A program made the position numbers and the translations under genes. Shown piece by piece: positions 1 through 7,097 of a DNA stretch of 30,560 nt; within the stretch, counting starts at the first letter, position 1, and each line of letters starts with the position of its first letter. The stretch is from the NCBI GenBank assembly GCA_964400125.1, contig CAYNSR010000022.1, forward strand, positions 1 through 30,560, given 5' to 3'. The notes under the pieces are model-generated. The model worked only from the letters and a program-made list of their open reading frames with translations, had not been told where the DNA came from and ran no database searches. This stretch comes from Micavibrio sp964400125. GTDB taxonomy: Bacteria > Pseudomonadota > Alphaproteobacteria > Micavibrionales > Micavibrionaceae.

Positions 1-211
1 GAGTTTTTTCAAAAACGGGAACAGGCCGAACAGCGTAGAGAGCAGCATGATGCCGTTCACCACCTCCCGGACATTCACCTCGCGCCTGCGTCCGCCACGA
101 CGCGCCGGAGGGATCAACGGCTCAATCAGCGCCCATTCCTCATCGGTCATGTCGCTGGGGTAACGCAGCTTGTCGCGATTGTATCGGGCGCGGTTCTCAG
201 GTGTCCACATC
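1..211 (-). mobile_element. IS5-family transposase, N-terminal fragment cut by the window edge
   Basis: On the minus strand an open frame starts at ATG 211 and runs off the left edge after 70 codons. It begins MWTPENRARYNRDKLRYPSD and continues with DEEWALIEPLIPP and ARRGGRRREVNVREVVNGIM, the DUF4096-like N-terminus of IS5-group transposases (IS1031/ISL2-like). A GGAGGGG ribosome site precedes the start; an alternative ATG lies at 241. After NGIM the family normally reads about YVLSTGCQWR, but here it reads LLSTLFGLFPFLKK, so the gene may be degenerate or recombined near the edge. Bases 212-297 contain repeated GATTC motifs (TGATTCttttGATTCA) as in IS5 terminal regions, so the IS end probably lies just outside the 3' end of sppA. 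The catalytic DDE part is not in view, so activity cannot be judged. Confidence 0.75.
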
Positions 212-297
212 GGCGGCCCCTCCTGTCGGGCCACATCCATTGAATCACAACTGATTCTTTTGATTCAAGAACTTTGCGGATGGACACTAAGACAGCT

Positions 298-1176
298 CTA
301 AAGCCCGAACCGCCCCCACAAGGCGCGATCTTCCACCCCGGCGATGACATCATCGACCAGTGTTTCCGTTTTCACCCCCGGCAAACGCGGCAGAAACTGG
401 AATTTTTTATCGGGTGAAAAATCAATCAGGCGGATATCGTCGCCGTATTTTTCACGCATGACGCTGCGCACATCGCCGATCTCGTCCGCGATGCCCATTT
501 CAAGCGCGGCGGAGCCAGTCCAGAAACGCCCCTCGAACAATTCCTCATCCGTGCCTTCCAGCTTCCCGCCGCGCCGCTCCTTGACCCATGTGATGAAATG
601 CGCATGGATCTGCATCTGGATTTCTTTCAGCCGCGCGACATCGGCGGGTTTTTCCGCGACAAACGGATCAAGCATCGATTTTTCCCGACCCGACGTATAC
701 AGGCGGCGCTTGATGCCATGCCGATCAATAAAATCTTCCAGCCCGAAACTGGTGGAGATCACGCCGATGGACCCGACGATGGACGTTTCCTGCACATAGA
801 TATGATCGGCGGCACAGGCCAGCCAGTACCCGCCGGAGGCCGCAACATCTTCGACGAAGGCATAAACGGTGATTTCCTTTTCATCCGCCAACTGGCGGAT
901 CAGGCTGGCGATCAACTGCGATTGCGCGGGCGTGCCGCCGGGGGAATTAATCACGACGGCGACCGCTGGCGCCTTGCCGAGGGCGAAGGCTTTTTCGATG
1001 ATCCGTTTTGTCCGCTCATAGGACAGGCCGCCGCGTTTTGTCACCGTATCGGCGATCACGCCCGACAACCGGATCACAGGAATTTTCGGCCCGCGCTTGA
1101 GGAATTTGCCGATAACGGGATGTTCAATCCACGAGGTCATATCCATCATCGGAATATCGCTGCTTTTATCGGTCAT
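298..1176 (-). CDS. sppA: S49-family signal peptide peptidase, SppA-like serine protease
   Basis: This 292-aa protein is a half-length (single-domain) S49 peptidase, which degrades cleaved signal peptides or membrane-protein fragments. Visible motifs are NSPGG at 77-81, the nucleophile serine in VAASGGYW (S114) and the general-base lysine in SGREKS (K166), giving the family Ser/Lys dyad. SIVGSIGV follows at 132-139. There is no obvious signal peptide or N-terminal TM segment, as in several short alphaproteobacterial SppA proteins. The start at 1176 has AGAGG about 9 nt upstream. A strong 70-bp palindrome (1191-1260) lies directly upstream, between this gene and trmN6, so expression may be insulated from, or attenuated after, trmN6. 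A truncated IS5 element lies immediately past the stop codon. Confidence 0.9.
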   Translation of the reverse strand: MTDKSSDIPMMDMTSWIEHPVIGKFLKRGPKIPVIRLSGVIADTVTKRGGLSYERTKRIIEKAFALGKAPAVAVVINSPGGTPAQSQLIASLIRQLADEKEITVYAFVEDVAASGGYWLACAADHIYVQETSIVGSIGVISTSFGLEDFIDRHGIKRRLYTSGREKSMLDPFVAEKPADVARLKEIQMQIHAHFITWVKERRGGKLEGTDEELFEGRFWTGSAALEMGIADEIGDVRSVMREKYGDDIRLIDFSPDKKFQFLPRLPGVKTETLVDDVIAGVEDRALWGRFGL

Positions 1177-1190
1177 CGTTTTAAGCCTCT

Positions 1191-1260
1191 TATTTTGGTT
1201 ACAGTATACTTAATTATTCAGGGTGCGCCCTGAATAATTAAGTATACTGTAACCAAAATA
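1191..1260. repeat. GTATAC palindrome, 33-bp perfect arms, 4-nt loop
   Basis: Bases 1191-1223 and 1228-1260 are exact reverse complements around loop TGCG. Each arm contains the 18-bp motif TTTTGGTTACAGTATACT (1193-1210, and inverted at 1241-1258). A 28-bp stretch of the left arm (1190-1217) is identical to 13586-13613 in the larger palindrome at 13558-13707. It fills the gap between the trmN6 stop (1268) and the sppA start (1176), so it could terminate trmN6 transcription or lie in the sppA leader. Neither arm is followed by a clean U-run. Confidence 0.9.
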
Positions 1261-1267
1261 TACAAAA

Positions 1268-1999
1268 TTATAGCGCCTCTCCGCAGCGGAGAATCTTTTC
1301 TGCTTCTAATGTATAGGAACCGTCCGCATTGTGAAGCACCAGACCGGGGTGAATTTTGGCCGGGGTTTTACGATCCTTCACGGCGCGGACAATCACCCTT
1401 TTTGCCGGGACGCCCGCACGGGGCCAGAGGGGAATGATCTCGATCTGGCCAAATCTTTTCCCCATGCTCCGGATCATTCTGTCCACAGCATCGGCACGGT
1501 GGATCATGGTGAGCGTTCCGCCATTTTCCAAATTGTGAAAAGCACAATCAATCCAGTGCGTTAAATCAAGCGCTTCATCTTCATGGCCCAGAGCCGTCGC
1601 CCGGCCCGGATCAGGCGACGGTGTATATGTCCCCGCCTCAAGAAAAGGCGGATTGCAAAGAACATGAGCAACCCTTTGATCTGGCACCAAAAAACGAAAT
1701 GTTCTGATGTCGTCCACAATAAATTCACAACGATTCGTATCGCTGTTTAAAACTTTGTTTTGCCGTGCAAGATCAATATATTCGGCCTGTATATCAATCC
1801 CGGTAATGAACAGGTTATGCACACGGCGCATCAGGCAAAATGACGCCCCGCCAACCCCGCACCCTAGATCCAGAACGCGCTCCCCCGGCATGGCCGGACA
1901 GGCTGCGGCCACCATGACCGAGTCCAGCGATGTCCGAAACCCCCCTTCAGGCTGAAGGAGCCGGACCGTTTTATCGAGAACAAAAATTTCTTCGGGCAT
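1268..1999 (-). CDS. trmN6: tRNA1(Val) adenine-N6 methyltransferase-like protein (TrmN6 family)
   Basis: The 243-aa protein starting MPEEIFVLDKTV is a class I SAM-dependent methyltransferase of the TrmN6/YfiC type (HemK-like N6-adenine methylases). It carries the SAM loop DLGCGVG at 44-50, the acidic end of strand 2 in GIDIQ (about 67-71), and the catalytic NPPF at 116-119. In E. coli this enzyme methylates A37 of tRNA1(Val). The frame stays open upstream to 2500, but that extension lies antisense inside the polyprenyl synthase gene, so I chose the ATG at 1999, which matches family length. The gene is divergent from the polyprenyl synthase, with about 100 bp between them, and is followed by sppA across a palindrome. 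Confidence 0.85.
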   Translation of the reverse strand: MPEEIFVLDKTVRLLQPEGGFRTSLDSVMVAAACPAMPGERVLDLGCGVGGASFCLMRRVHNLFITGIDIQAEYIDLARQNKVLNSDTNRCEFIVDDIRTFRFLVPDQRVAHVLCNPPFLEAGTYTPSPDPGRATALGHEDEALDLTHWIDCAFHNLENGGTLTMIHRADAVDRMIRSMGKRFGQIEIIPLWPRAGVPAKRVIVRAVKDRKTPAKIHPGLVLHNADGSYTLEAEKILRCGEAL

Positions 2000-2101
2000 G
2001 ACGCTCCGACCATAACGAAATCCCCCGGTCTTGTCATCCCGGGCGGAATATCCGGCATTTTGCACTTGTCGGAACGAAAGCCTTCCTTTATCCATACCGC
2101 C

Positions 2102-3112
2102 ATGACCAACCCCGCCCTCAAAACAGATATGGAAACACACCCACTTGATCGGCTGGCCGCCCTGCTGGGCGACGACATGGCGCAGGTCAACGGGCAGATT
2201 GTCAGGAATATGGAGTCTGACGTCGCGCTGATCCCGCAACTCGCGGCCTATCTGATTGCGGCTGGCGGCAAGCGCATTCGCCCCTTGCTGACCCTGTCTT
2301 GCACCCGGCTTTACGGCGATAGCGGTCCCCGCCCCTACGGCCTTGCGGCGGCGGTCGAATTTATCCATACCGCGACGCTGCTGCATGACGACGTTGTGGA
2401 CGAGAGCACCGAACGGCGCGGCAAATCCTCCGCCAATGTTGTCTTCGGCAATCAGGCCAGCGTGCTGGTCGGCGATTTTCTCTTTTCCCGCGCCTTCCAA
2501 TTGATGGTCGCCGACGGATCACTGGAGGTGCTGCGCATTCTCTCCAACGCTTCTGCCGTCATTACCGAAGGTGAAGTGATGCAGCTTTCCGCCGCGAACG
2601 ACGTCACCACCGGGATGGAGGCCTACACCAAAATCATTGCCGCCAAAACCGCCGTGCTGTTTTCCTCAGCCTGTGAAATCGGCCCAGTTATCGCCGACGC
2701 CGGACCCGACGCGCAGGCCGCCATGCATGATTTCGGCCATAATCTCGGCATGGCCTTCCAGATCACGGATGACATCCTTGATTACACAGGCAATCAGGCC
2801 AGTCTGGGCAAAACAATCGGCGATGATTTCCGCGAAGGCAAGCTGACCGCCCCGGTCATCCTGGCCATGCAGGACGCCAGCGGGGATGAACATGCGTTCT
2901 GGTCCCGCACCATGGGCGAACGCCGCCAGACCCCGGATGATCTGGCGCAGGCCATCGCCATCCTGAACCGCCACAATGCCTTTGCCCGTGGTATGGATAT
3001 GGCGCGCGCCTACGCGCAAAAATCCGAACAGGCCCTGCTGCAAGCAAAAGACGGCCCCCTAAGGGCCGCCCTGCACGATGTTTTAGACTTTACCCTCAAT
3101 CGGTCCCGTTAG
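2102..3112 (+). CDS. ispB: polyprenyl diphosphate synthase (octa/decaprenyl type, ubiquinone side chain)
   Basis: This 336-aa trans-isoprenyl diphosphate synthase condenses isopentenyl diphosphate onto an allylic primer to make the long prenyl tail of quinones. The first aspartate-rich motif is DDVVD at 96-100 inside LLHDDVVDESTERRG. GGKRIRP is at 55-61, and the second aspartate motif is DDILD at 223-227 followed by YTG. Residues before the first DDxxD (FIHTATLLH) are of the long-chain type. Product length (C40 or C50) cannot be read from sequence; many Alphaproteobacteria make C50, so ddsA is an equally possible name. The start at 2102 is chosen over an upstream ATG at 2060 because it avoids a non-conserved extension. 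Neither has a convincing ribosome site, so the start is uncertain. Confidence 0.88.
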   Translation: MTNPALKTDMETHPLDRLAALLGDDMAQVNGQIVRNMESDVALIPQLAAYLIAAGGKRIRPLLTLSCTRLYGDSGPRPYGLAAAVEFIHTATLLHDDVVDESTERRGKSSANVVFGNQASVLVGDFLFSRAFQLMVADGSLEVLRILSNASAVITEGEVMQLSAANDVTTGMEAYTKIIAAKTAVLFSSACEIGPVIADAGPDAQAAMHDFGHNLGMAFQITDDILDYTGNQASLGKTIGDDFREGKLTAPVILAMQDASGDEHAFWSRTMGERRQTPDDLAQAIAILNRHNAFARGMDMARAYAQKSEQALLQAKDGPLRAALHDVLDFTLNRSR

Positions 3113-3151
3113 GCTCAGGACTCATTTCATCTGAAAAAGCAAAGAATAATT

Positions 3152-3180
3152 CACCGCAGAGGCGCAGAGAACGCAGAGAA
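3152..3180. repeat. short direct repeats of CGCAGAG
   Basis: Three copies of CGCAGAG occur within 24 bases (3155-3161, 3163-3169, 3172-3178), just after the polyprenyl synthase gene and beside the palindrome at 3189-3267. It looks like part of a dispersed intergenic repeat rather than coding sequence. No other copy occurs in the window. Confidence 0.5.
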
Positions 3181-3188
3181 CTCTCCGT

Positions 3189-3267
3189 CCCGTCATCCCG
3201 AGCGAAGCCGAGGGATCTGCGATGGGTCAACCGGGTTAGATCCCTCGACTTCGCTCGGGATGACGGG
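3189..3267. repeat. dispersed palindrome of the GTCATCCCGAGCGAAG type
   Basis: Arms 3189-3218 and 3238-3267 (30 nt each) are reverse complements except for one G-T wobble position, with a 19-nt loop. The arm reads CCCGTCATCCCGAGCGAAG and continues to GGGATCT. From general knowledge, this REP-like sequence type recurs in intergenic regions of many bacterial genomes. It lies between convergent ends (polyprenyl synthase plus, lipoprotein minus) and may also stabilise or terminate both transcripts. There is no poly-U tract. Confidence 0.85.
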
Positions 3268-3290
3268 CGTTAAAAGACGGCAACCGCGAC

Positions 3291-3680
3291 TTATCGCCGC
3301 CGCAAAACGGGGAGCGGCACAGATTCCCGATCAATCCCGAATTTCCCGGCACACACATCCCGCCCCGTGCTCATGGCACGATTCAACTCTTCGAATTTCT
3401 GCGCCTCCCGCTCCCCGAGCGTCGGCGGGGCCTTGTGGACCGTACTGCCCATCTTGTCGAGAACAATATCGGTCTCCTTGGCCATGCAGGCCATAAATTT
3501 CTGGCGTGCATTCCCGCTCATGGTCTCGAAACGCGGCAATGTCCCCTGCTGGCGCGCATCGGGGCCGCTTTTCACCGCATCCGGCACCGGCACCGCGACC
3601 TCCGCATCACCAGTCTTGCCACACCCGGCCGCCGCGAAAGCAATCGCCAGTGATAGAAAAATATGTTTTGAAACGTTCAT
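3291..3680 (-). CDS. small putative lipoprotein, function unknown
   Basis: The 129-aa product starts MNVSKHIFLS and has a short hydrophobic signal ending in a lipobox (AAAGC, Cys20), so it should be a lipid-anchored periplasmic protein. The mature part is hydrophilic, begins with a Pro/Ala/Val-rich linker, and has two later cysteines (in FMACMAK and DVCAGKF) that could form a disulfide. The ATG at 3680 is chosen because GGGAGG lies just upstream and the lipobox is correctly placed; a longer frame to 3779 adds non-signal sequence. I do not recognise a family. It stands alone between a palindrome and tRNA-Pro. Confidence 0.7.
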   Translation of the reverse strand: MNVSKHIFLSLAIAFAAAGCGKTGDAEVAVPVPDAVKSGPDARQQGTLPRFETMSGNARQKFMACMAKETDIVLDKMGSTVHKAPPTLGEREAQKFEELNRAMSTGRDVCAGKFGIDRESVPLPVLRRR

Positions 3681-3769
3681 GATATCCTCCCTGAAGGGAG
3701 ATATTATTAACCCCGATCCCCAAATTATACAAATATTCCCGCCCCCGCCCCGCCCGCCCAACAAAACCT

Positions 3770-3799
3770 TTGACAGCACCGGGTTTTTTTGTGCATTTT
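3770..3799 (+). promoter_or_regulatory. candidate promoter of tRNA-Pro
   Basis: A perfect -35 box TTGACA (3770-3775) is followed 17-18 bp later by an AT-rich -10 candidate within GCATTTTA (about 3793-3799). It lies 20-50 bp upstream of the tRNA. The -10 match is poor. Confidence 0.45.
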
Positions 3800-3819
3800 A
3801 GCGCACTTATTGCCAGATT

Positions 3820-3896
<77 letters not shown>

Positions 3897-3897
3897 C

Positions 3898-4008
3898 CCT
3901 TCGCCCTGCGGGCTTCGGGTGGCTTACGCCACTTGGCGTAAGACGCACGGAACCGCATCTCGGGCGAAGGAGTGCCCTTCGTAGCTTGCGAAGCAAGCGT
4001 AGGAGGGC
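3898..4008 (+). repeat. nested hairpins between tRNA-Pro and the GIY-YIG gene
   Basis: Outer arms CCTTCGCCC (3898-3906) and GGGCGAAGG (3962-3970) are perfectly complementary. They enclose TGCGG/CCGCA and a CTTACGCC/GGCGTAAG hairpin, giving a branched fold. A second hairpin, 3974-4008, has tip stem GCTTGC-gaa-GCAAGC and base GCCCT/AGGGC. Its 3' arm contains AGGAGG, the ribosome site of the following ORF, so folding would mask translation. It could be a mobile-element end, a tRNA-operon 3' structure or a translational switch; the sequence does not decide. Confidence 0.7.
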
Positions 4009-4017
4009 AACAAAACC

Positions 4018-4455
4018 ATGTATTACGTTTACCTCATTCAAAGTACCAGCCATCCAGACCAACGCTACGTTGGCTTCACCCAAGACCTCAAATCCAGACT
4101 CAAGGCCCATAACGCCGGAGAATCAAAACACACATCCAAATTTTGTCCGTGGGAACTTGTGACGTATCATGCTTTTAAGGATAAGCACTGTGAACTTGTT
4201 ACCCCTTTGTCTGTAAGGCAGGCAATTCAAAAAATAATAGATACAAACTTTGTAAACTGTCCACTAGGTGTCTGCTTCAAAACTCCATCCCCATCGTCAT
4301 TCCCCGAATTTTTGCTTGCAAAAATTTTAGGGGAATCCATGAATAGCACTACCTTATGGATTGCCTTAGAATTTTCCTTGCGGAAAATTCAGGCAATGAC
4401 GATGCAATTGATGCGTTTTGAAGCAGCCTCTAAGACCCACCATTTTGGTTACTAA
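4018..4455 (+). pseudogene. GIY-YIG nuclease-like gene, C-terminal half lost
   Basis: The first 57 codons are a clear GIY-YIG domain of the short UvrC/YhbQ-like orphan class: MYYVYLIQS supplies the tyrosine strand, RYVGFTQDLKSRLKAHN the GYT and helix-1 segment with its arginine, then PWELVTYHAF. The expected continuation (a glutamate helix, about FEKYLKSGSG) is absent. From about 4190 the reading frame runs through unrelated sequence and into a MITE-like inverted repeat (4272-4426). The catalytic Glu is therefore missing, and the gene is probably inactive. AGGAGG lies 11 nt before the ATG, inside a hairpin arm. The stop at 4455 overlaps the 3' end of the convergent glycine-rich gene. Confidence 0.75.
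4272..4426. mobile_element. MITE-like nested inverted repeat inside the GIY-YIG remnant
   Basis: Outer 12-bp arms CTGCTTCAAAAC (4272-4283) and GTTTTGAAGCAG (4415-4426) are perfect inverse copies. Inside, two roughly 50-bp units starting CATCGTCATT (from 4292, and inverted ending at 4404) are related to each other. Each has its own hairpin: TTTTTGcttgCAAAAA in the first, GAATTTTCcttgcGGAAAATTC in the second. No transposase is present and no clear target duplication is visible. The structure fits a non-autonomous element or REP-type repeat that landed in the nuclease gene. Confidence 0.7.
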
Positions 4456-5250
4456 TAAGGACTTGGCGGAATAAAGTCAGGGGTGGACAGATAATCCTCG
4501 CAAGCTCTCATGTGAGCCATTGCCTTGTGCGTATTTTCAGGAAATAACGAAACGGCCTTCTCCCACCAGTCTTGTTCGTTTTTGAATTGATACCCATCGA
4601 CAACATCGATCATTGATGTATCCCAGATTCGTATAAGCTGTAGCAGAATGTTCATGCAATATTGTCTGCCCTCAAACTTAATGTAAGCAATGTAGGAATC
4701 CCCGCCTTTGCCCGGCTGGAATATTCCATAGTCATCGACAGAAGATTCCAGTCCCCAACCTCCTTTTTCAGGCAGTCTCTCTGACGTTGAGGCGGCACCC
4801 AACGCCGGACGGCCATACCGCCCTGCATCACCGCCATCGCCTCCAATAGCAAGACCGAAACCGTAGTGCTTTCCGCCGCCGCCGCCATCGCCGCCACTAC
4901 CACAACCGTACGACCCGCCTCTTCCGCCGCGCCCGCCTATAGCAATACCAGCGTTGCCAATAACCTTAACCGACCCTCCTCGTCCTCCTCTGGGAAGGTT
5001 TTTTTTATTGTCCGCCCCCACCATCTCCTCCCACTGCCTTTCCCTTACCTCCGATAACAGTGGCATTTCCACCATCCCCACCAAGACCAAATTTTCCACC
5101 CCCTGAACCGCCTTTGCCTCCATATGCGCTTCCCTCTGATTTTATAACCGTAGCAAATCCGCCTCGCCCACCACCGGTTTTTTTTATAAACCTTACGAAT
5201 GTTTGCCATATAAATTTTAAAATAGTCTTCAGCAAAATTTTCATTTTCAC
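4452..5250 (-). pseudogene. glycine-rich protein gene split by a frameshift
   Basis: Two overlapping minus-strand frames make one gene. The 5' part (5250 to 5005) has a cationic start, MKMKILLKTILKFIWQTFVRF, followed by GGxGG repeats, and stops at a TAA just after a G-rich run. The repeats continue without a break in the next frame from about 5015 (LPRGGRGGSVKV, GGRGGRGGSYG, GGDGGGGG) into a C-terminal region of about 110 residues ending at 4452. One extra base near 5005-5020 explains the split. The C-terminal part (IFQPGKGGDSYIAYIKFEGRQYC onward) is not glycine-rich and may be a separate fold. GAGGTG precedes the ATG. Function is unknown. AT-rich flanks suggest transferred DNA. A sequencing error in the homopolymer is possible. 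Confidence 0.65.
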
Positions 5251-5365
5251 CTCAAGTTATATTTTTATGTGACGAGCATAAACAACCGATTGAAGAATAA
5301 CATAGCGCGACTCCAGACAGGTCCGCAAACTGTCCATTAAGCCGCCCACGCCCAACCCCCACCAC

Positions 5366-5398
5366 AAAAAAATCAACCGCCTTTTGAGGGGCGGTTGA
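5366..5398 (-). terminator. rho-independent terminator of the aldehyde dehydrogenase operon
   Basis: Read on the minus strand, stem TCAACCGCC/GGCGGTTGA (5373-5381 with 5390-5398, perfect 9 bp, 8-nt loop) is followed by seven U residues (A-run 5366-5372 on the plus strand). It lies about 100 bp past the stop codon at 5497. Confidence 0.85.
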
Positions 5399-5496
5399 GC
5401 AGGTATTTGTGTGTGAGGAGGAACGACTAATTCCCTATCCTCAGAATAACGCAACAAGGTTAAAGCGCGTTAAACATTCCCTAAAATTTGATCTAT

Positions 5497-7056
5497 CTAC
5501 TCCCCGAGGCTGAACACGACCCCCTGCGCCAAGGGCAAGGCGCTGGAATAATTGACGGTCTGGGTCTGGCGGCGCATATAGGTTTTCCACGAATCCGAGC
5601 CGCTTTCGCGCCCGCCGCCGGTTTCCTTCTCCCCGCCGAACGCCCCGCCGATTTCCGCGCCGCTGGGGCCGATATTGACATTGGCAATGCCGCAATCGCT
5701 CCCCGCCGCCGACAGGAAACTTTCCGCCTCGCGTATGTTGAGGGTAAAAATACATGACGACAGCCCCTGCGGCACATCGTTTTGAATGGCCACGGCCTCG
5801 TCAAAGGTTTTGTAGGTCATGACATACAGGATCGGCGCAAAGGTTTCATGGCGAACGATATCGCCCTGCCCCGGCATCGACACCAGCGCCGGACGGACGT
5901 AATAGCCGCCATCCAGCCCGCCATCATTGACTCGGTCCCCGCCGATCAGGATTTTTCCGCCCTCCTTCTGTGCCGCCTTCAAGGCCTGCTGCATGGCATC
6001 GAAAGACGCCTTGTCAATCAGCGGCCCGACCAGCGTTTTCGGATCGAGCGGATTGCCGACGCGGATCGCGCCATAGGCCTTGGTCAACGCCGCAATCAAC
6101 CTGTCATGCACGCCTTCTTGCACGATCAGGCGGCGCAACGACGTGCAACGCTGCCCCGCCGTTCCCACCGCACCGAACAAAATCGCCCGCACCGCCATGT
6201 CCAGATCGGCGCTTTCCGTCACGATCATGGCGTTGTTTCCGCCCAGTTCCAGCAAGGCCCGGCCAAGGCGCGCGGCGACGCGCTGATTGACGGCACGGCC
6301 CATCGGGACGCTGCCCGTGGCGGAGATAAGGGGGACGTCATGATGATCGACCAGCGCCTGACCGACCTCGCGCCCGCCAACCAGCACTTGCGACAGGCCG
6401 TCAGGAATGCTGTGCCCCGCCGCCCGGAACCGCGCCACAGCACGATCCAGAATCGCCTGACACGCCAGCGCCGTCAGCGGCGTTTTTTCGGACGGCTTCC
6501 AGATCACCGGATCGCCGCACACGAATGCCAGCGCCGCGTTCCAGCACCACACCGCGACAGGAAAGTTAAAGGCGCTGATAACACCGACAGTTCCCAAAGG
6601 CTGCCATGTCTCGCGCATATGGTGGCCGGGACGCTCCGACTGGATGGTCAATCCGTAAAGCTGGCGCGACAGGCCGACGGCGAAATCGCAAATATCGATC
6701 ATCTCCTGCACTTCGCCCAGACCCTCAGTCAGGATCTTGCCGCATTCCAGCGTCACCAGACGCCCGAGCTCCTGCTTGGCCGCCCGCAATTCTTCACCGT
6801 ACAGGCGCACGAATTCACCGCGCACCGGGGCCGGAACCGTGCGCCATTCCAAAAAGGCACTTTTGGCACGCGCAACGGCGGCATCGACATCCTTCGCCTT
6901 GTGCTGGCGCAATGCACCGAGCAATTCGCCATCAATCGGCGAATGCACTTTCAGATCGCCACCCGTAAAATCGCCCTCGTTCAGCCCGAAGCTGAGCAGA
7001 ATTTCTTTTGCGTTCATGACACTGTCCTTGTTGATTGCGCGCAATGCTTCACCCAT
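5497..7056 (-). CDS. ALDH7-family aldehyde dehydrogenase (aminoadipate-semialdehyde / piperideine-6-carboxylate type)
   Basis: The 519-aa protein is an NAD(P)-dependent aldehyde dehydrogenase of the antiquitin (ALDH7) subfamily, which oxidises alpha-aminoadipic semialdehyde in lysine catabolism. Catalytic residues are visible: N164 in SAFNFPVAVW, E270 in LLELGGNNA, and C304 in GTAGQRCTS. Subfamily signatures are IANVNIGPSGAEIGGAFGG, KETGGGRESGSDSWK and the NYS...PLAQG ending. AGGAG precedes the ATG at 7056; a second ATG at 7017 (MNAKEILLSF) has AAGGA upstream and is an alternative. It follows the phosphate symporter gene by 41 bp and may share its transcript; a strong terminator follows. The exact substrate is inferred from subfamily resemblance (amaB-like). 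Confidence 0.88.
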   Translation of the reverse strand: MGEALRAINKDSVMNAKEILLSFGLNEGDFTGGDLKVHSPIDGELLGALRQHKAKDVDAAVARAKSAFLEWRTVPAPVRGEFVRLYGEELRAAKQELGRLVTLECGKILTEGLGEVQEMIDICDFAVGLSRQLYGLTIQSERPGHHMRETWQPLGTVGVISAFNFPVAVWCWNAALAFVCGDPVIWKPSEKTPLTALACQAILDRAVARFRAAGHSIPDGLSQVLVGGREVGQALVDHHDVPLISATGSVPMGRAVNQRVAARLGRALLELGGNNAMIVTESADLDMAVRAILFGAVGTAGQRCTSLRRLIVQEGVHDRLIAALTKAYGAIRVGNPLDPKTLVGPLIDKASFDAMQQALKAAQKEGGKILIGGDRVNDGGLDGGYYVRPALVSMPGQGDIVRHETFAPILYVMTYKTFDEAVAIQNDVPQGLSSCIFTLNIREAESFLSAAGSDCGIANVNIGPSGAEIGGAFGGEKETGGGRESGSDSWKTYMRRQTQTVNYSSALPLAQGVVFSLGE

Positions 7057-7097
7057 TTTTCTTCTCCTGTTTTTTTGTTTTCAACAACCCGAAGGCC

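Noticed and set aside
2000..2500. Long N-terminal extension of the TrmN6 frame
   Set aside because: The extension is antisense inside the polyprenyl synthase gene and has no family resemblance; the ATG at 1999 gives normal length.
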